A DNA stretch of 64,000 nucleotides, from positions 496,001-560,000 of the forward strand of contig NZ_JAMBOM010000001.1 of NCBI RefSeq assembly GCF_023715615.1. Reading direction: 5' to 3'. A program made the position numbers and the translations under genes. Source of the stretch: Sporosarcina aquimarina (GTDB taxonomy: Bacteria > Bacillota > Bacilli > Bacillales_A > Planococcaceae). Of the stretch, positions 62,463 through 64,000 are shown in pieces (within the stretch, counting starts at the first letter, position 1; each line of letters opens with the position of its first letter). Below the pieces are notes generated by a model. The model was not told the origin of the DNA. It ran no database searches and was given only the letters and a program-made list of their open reading frames with translations.

Positions 62463-64000
62463 TTGAAAAAGAGTAAAAAGTCTATCGCTAGTTTGGCTGT
62501 TGCTTTACTCATGTTAGTAAGTACGATTGCTGGGTCTATTGGTTTGTCTGGAATTCAAGTAGTACACGCTGCTGAACCGACAGATGAAATGAAACCGTAT
62601 ACAATTTACCCGAATCCACATGAGATTACGTATAGTGGACAACAATTCGAAGTGAGCGATTCAGTTAACGTGGTTTATGAAACACAAGTAGATCAATATA
62701 CGAAAAATCGAGTGGAAGAACTGTTGAACTCGAAAGAACTTACTTTCACGGAGTCAGCAGAAATCGTTGCAGATCGAACGAACTTTTTGGTGGGCATTCA
62801 TAAATCAGGTGAAACTGTAGACAGCTACTTTAAAGACAACGAGTTGAGGGACGAAACAATCTTGGCGAAACTCGATGCGAATATTGTCTCTGTTCAAGAT
62901 AATGTCATTGCCATCTTAGGAAAAGATATTGACTCTGCTTTCTACGGAGTTACGACGGTTAAACATATTTTTAAACAAATGCAGAATCGGTCGATTGAAG
63001 AGTTACTCATCAAAGATTACGCAGATGTTAAAGGTAGAGGATTTATTGAAGGATATTACGGAGAACCGTGGTCAAATGAAGACCGTGCAGATCTCATGAC
63101 TTTTGGCGGTGACTTTAAAATGAATTCATACATCTATGCGCCGAAAGACGATCCAAAACATAACGGGAAATGGAGGGACTTATATACACCAGTCGAGTTA
63201 GAGAAAATCAGTCATCTTGCAGAAGCAGGAAATGCAAGTAAGACGCGATTTGTATATACACTGCACCCATTTATGAATAATGCAATCCGATTTAATACAG
63301 AAGAAAACTATCAACACGATTTAGCAATCATTAAAGAGAAGTTTACGCAGTTAATGGATTCGGGAGTGAGGAAGTTCGGTATTTTAGCGGATGACGCTGG
63401 CGTTCCTCCACAAGGGGCGCAAACTTACGTACGATTAATGACGGATTTGACGAATTGGTTAGTGGAGAAACAAACTGATTACGACGGACTCATCACGGAT
63501 ATGATTTTCTGTCCGAATGATTATATGGGATGGGGAGAAAGTGGGCAAATTCAAACACTAAGAGAATTGCCGAAGTCTGTGAGTGTGATCCAAACAGGTG
63601 GTAAGGTTTGGGGTGAAGTATCGAATCATTTCACTTCAACGTTCACTAAAAATGCTGGAAGAGGACCGTATCTCTGGATTAATTGGCCGTGTACGGATAA
63701 CTCTAAACAGCATTTAATCATGGGTGGGCATGAGACATTCCTACAGCCTAATGTGAATCCAGAAAATATTGAAGGCATTGTACTCAATCCGATGCAACAA
63801 GCGGAGCCGAGTAAAATAGCGATATTTGCGAATGCAGATTATGCTTGGAATATATGGGATAGTTCTGAACAAGCGGACCAAAACTGGAATGACGCGTTTG
63901 CTTATGTGGACCATGCTAACAATAATGAAACAGCGGCATCGAATGCGTTGAAAGAGTTGTCGAAGCATATGATTAACCAAAACATGGACGGTCGTGTCGC
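62463..64000 (+). CDS. Second secreted GH84 beta-N-acetylglucosaminidase (partial, runs off right edge)
   Basis: The visible 512 codons encode a signal peptide (about 1-36, ending VHA-AE), a GH20b-like N-domain and most of a GH84 catalytic barrel with GRGFIEGYYGEPWSNEDR, GGDFKMNSYIYAPKDDPK, TLHPFMNNAI and the catalytic Asp pair in FGILADDAG. The TTG at 62463 is preceded by GGAGGAATGGAGC; an in-frame ATG at 62448 lies before that site. The C-terminal domains are beyond the window. It is similar to but clearly different from the enzyme at 44050, so the two are diverged paralogues. A dre operator points to GlcNAc-controlled expression. Confidence 0.92.
   Translation, partial: MKKSKKSIASLAVALLMLVSTIAGSIGLSGIQVVHAAEPTDEMKPYTIYPNPHEITYSGQQFEVSDSVNVVYETQVDQYTKNRVEELLNSKELTFTESAEIVADRTNFLVGIHKSGETVDSYFKDNELRDETILAKLDANIVSVQDNVIAILGKDIDSAFYGVTTVKHIFKQMQNRSIEELLIKDYADVKGRGFIEGYYGEPWSNEDRADLMTFGGDFKMNSYIYAPKDDPKHNGKWRDLYTPVELEKISHLAEAGNASKTRFVYTLHPFMNNAIRFNTEENYQHDLAIIKEKFTQLMDSGVRKFGILADDAGVPPQGAQTYVRLMTDLTNWLVEKQTDYDGLITDMIFCPNDYMGWGESGQIQTLRELPKSVSVIQTGGKVWGEVSNHFTSTFTKNAGRGPYLWINWPCTDNSKQHLIMGGHETFLQPNVNPENIEGIVLNPMQQAEPSKIAIFANADYAWNIWDSSEQADQNWNDAFAYVDHANNNETAASNALKELSKHMINQNMDGRV

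Overview
The window looks like a chromosomal segment of a low-GC Gram-positive bacterium of the Bacillales, most likely a Planococcaceae/Sporosarcina-type organism. Supporting signs are strong AGGAGG-type ribosome binding sites with many TTG/GTG starts, SLH-anchored S-layer proteins, an LTA synthase-like sulfatase, a BY-kinase/PHP-phosphatase capsule regulator set, ComK, CcpA cre sites, a sigma-B promoter and Rho-independent terminators. No rRNA, tRNA or CRISPR array was seen.

Region 1 (1-16 kb) is cell-envelope housekeeping: a partial LTA synthase-like protein, a secreted phosphodiester glycosidase, a short SLH protein, gtaB (UDP-glucose synthesis), a four-gene glycosylation operon (polyprenyl-phosphate glycosyltransferase, multi-TM GT-C-like protein, two SMR-type flippase subunits), pgcA, the large S-layer protein with a structured leader, a sigma-B-type stress gene and a VanZ protein.

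Region 2 (16-35.4 kb) is a surface polysaccharide locus: O-acyltransferase, SGNH protein, Wzz-like modulator, BY-kinase, PHP phosphatase, PglF/WbpM-type dehydratase, pgi, then an AT-rich block (PglE-type aminotransferase, PglC-type initiating transferase, GNAT, three glycosyltransferases, Wzy, LbH acetyltransferase, Wzx) and galE. The enzymes fit synthesis of a bacillosamine-like sugar, its loading on undecaprenyl phosphate, chain assembly, flipping and Wzy polymerisation. pgcA, gtaB, pgi and galE supply UDP-Glc/UDP-Gal. A broken prepilin start and eroded DNA mark the left edge of the AT-rich block.

Region 3 (35.4-57 kb) is an accessory zone with long eroded intergenic DNA and a family of degenerate dispersed repeats. 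It holds two overlapping DndB-like (DGQHR) genes just upstream of comK, a membrane-anchored protein of unknown function, uracil-DNA-glycosylase-like paralogues (one with an added C-terminal domain, one short, one truncated), a probably frameshifted holin-like type I toxin, a GH84 beta-N-acetylglucosaminidase, a transposase remnant, and a complete ureide/hydantoin-type catabolic cluster (AroM, AllC-like, IclR regulator, AllB-like, DUF3311 and SSS transporter) with two perfect cre sites and two palindromic candidate IclR operators.

Region 4 (57-64 kb) has a large protein that joins a right-handed beta-helix to two CbbX/SpoVK-like AAA+ domains, an LCP-family wall-polymer ligase, and the start of a second GH84 enzyme under a NagR/DasR-type (dre) palindrome. 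The best candidates for something undescribed are the beta-helix/AAA/AAA protein, the DndB-like pair next to comK, and the expanding UDG-like family.
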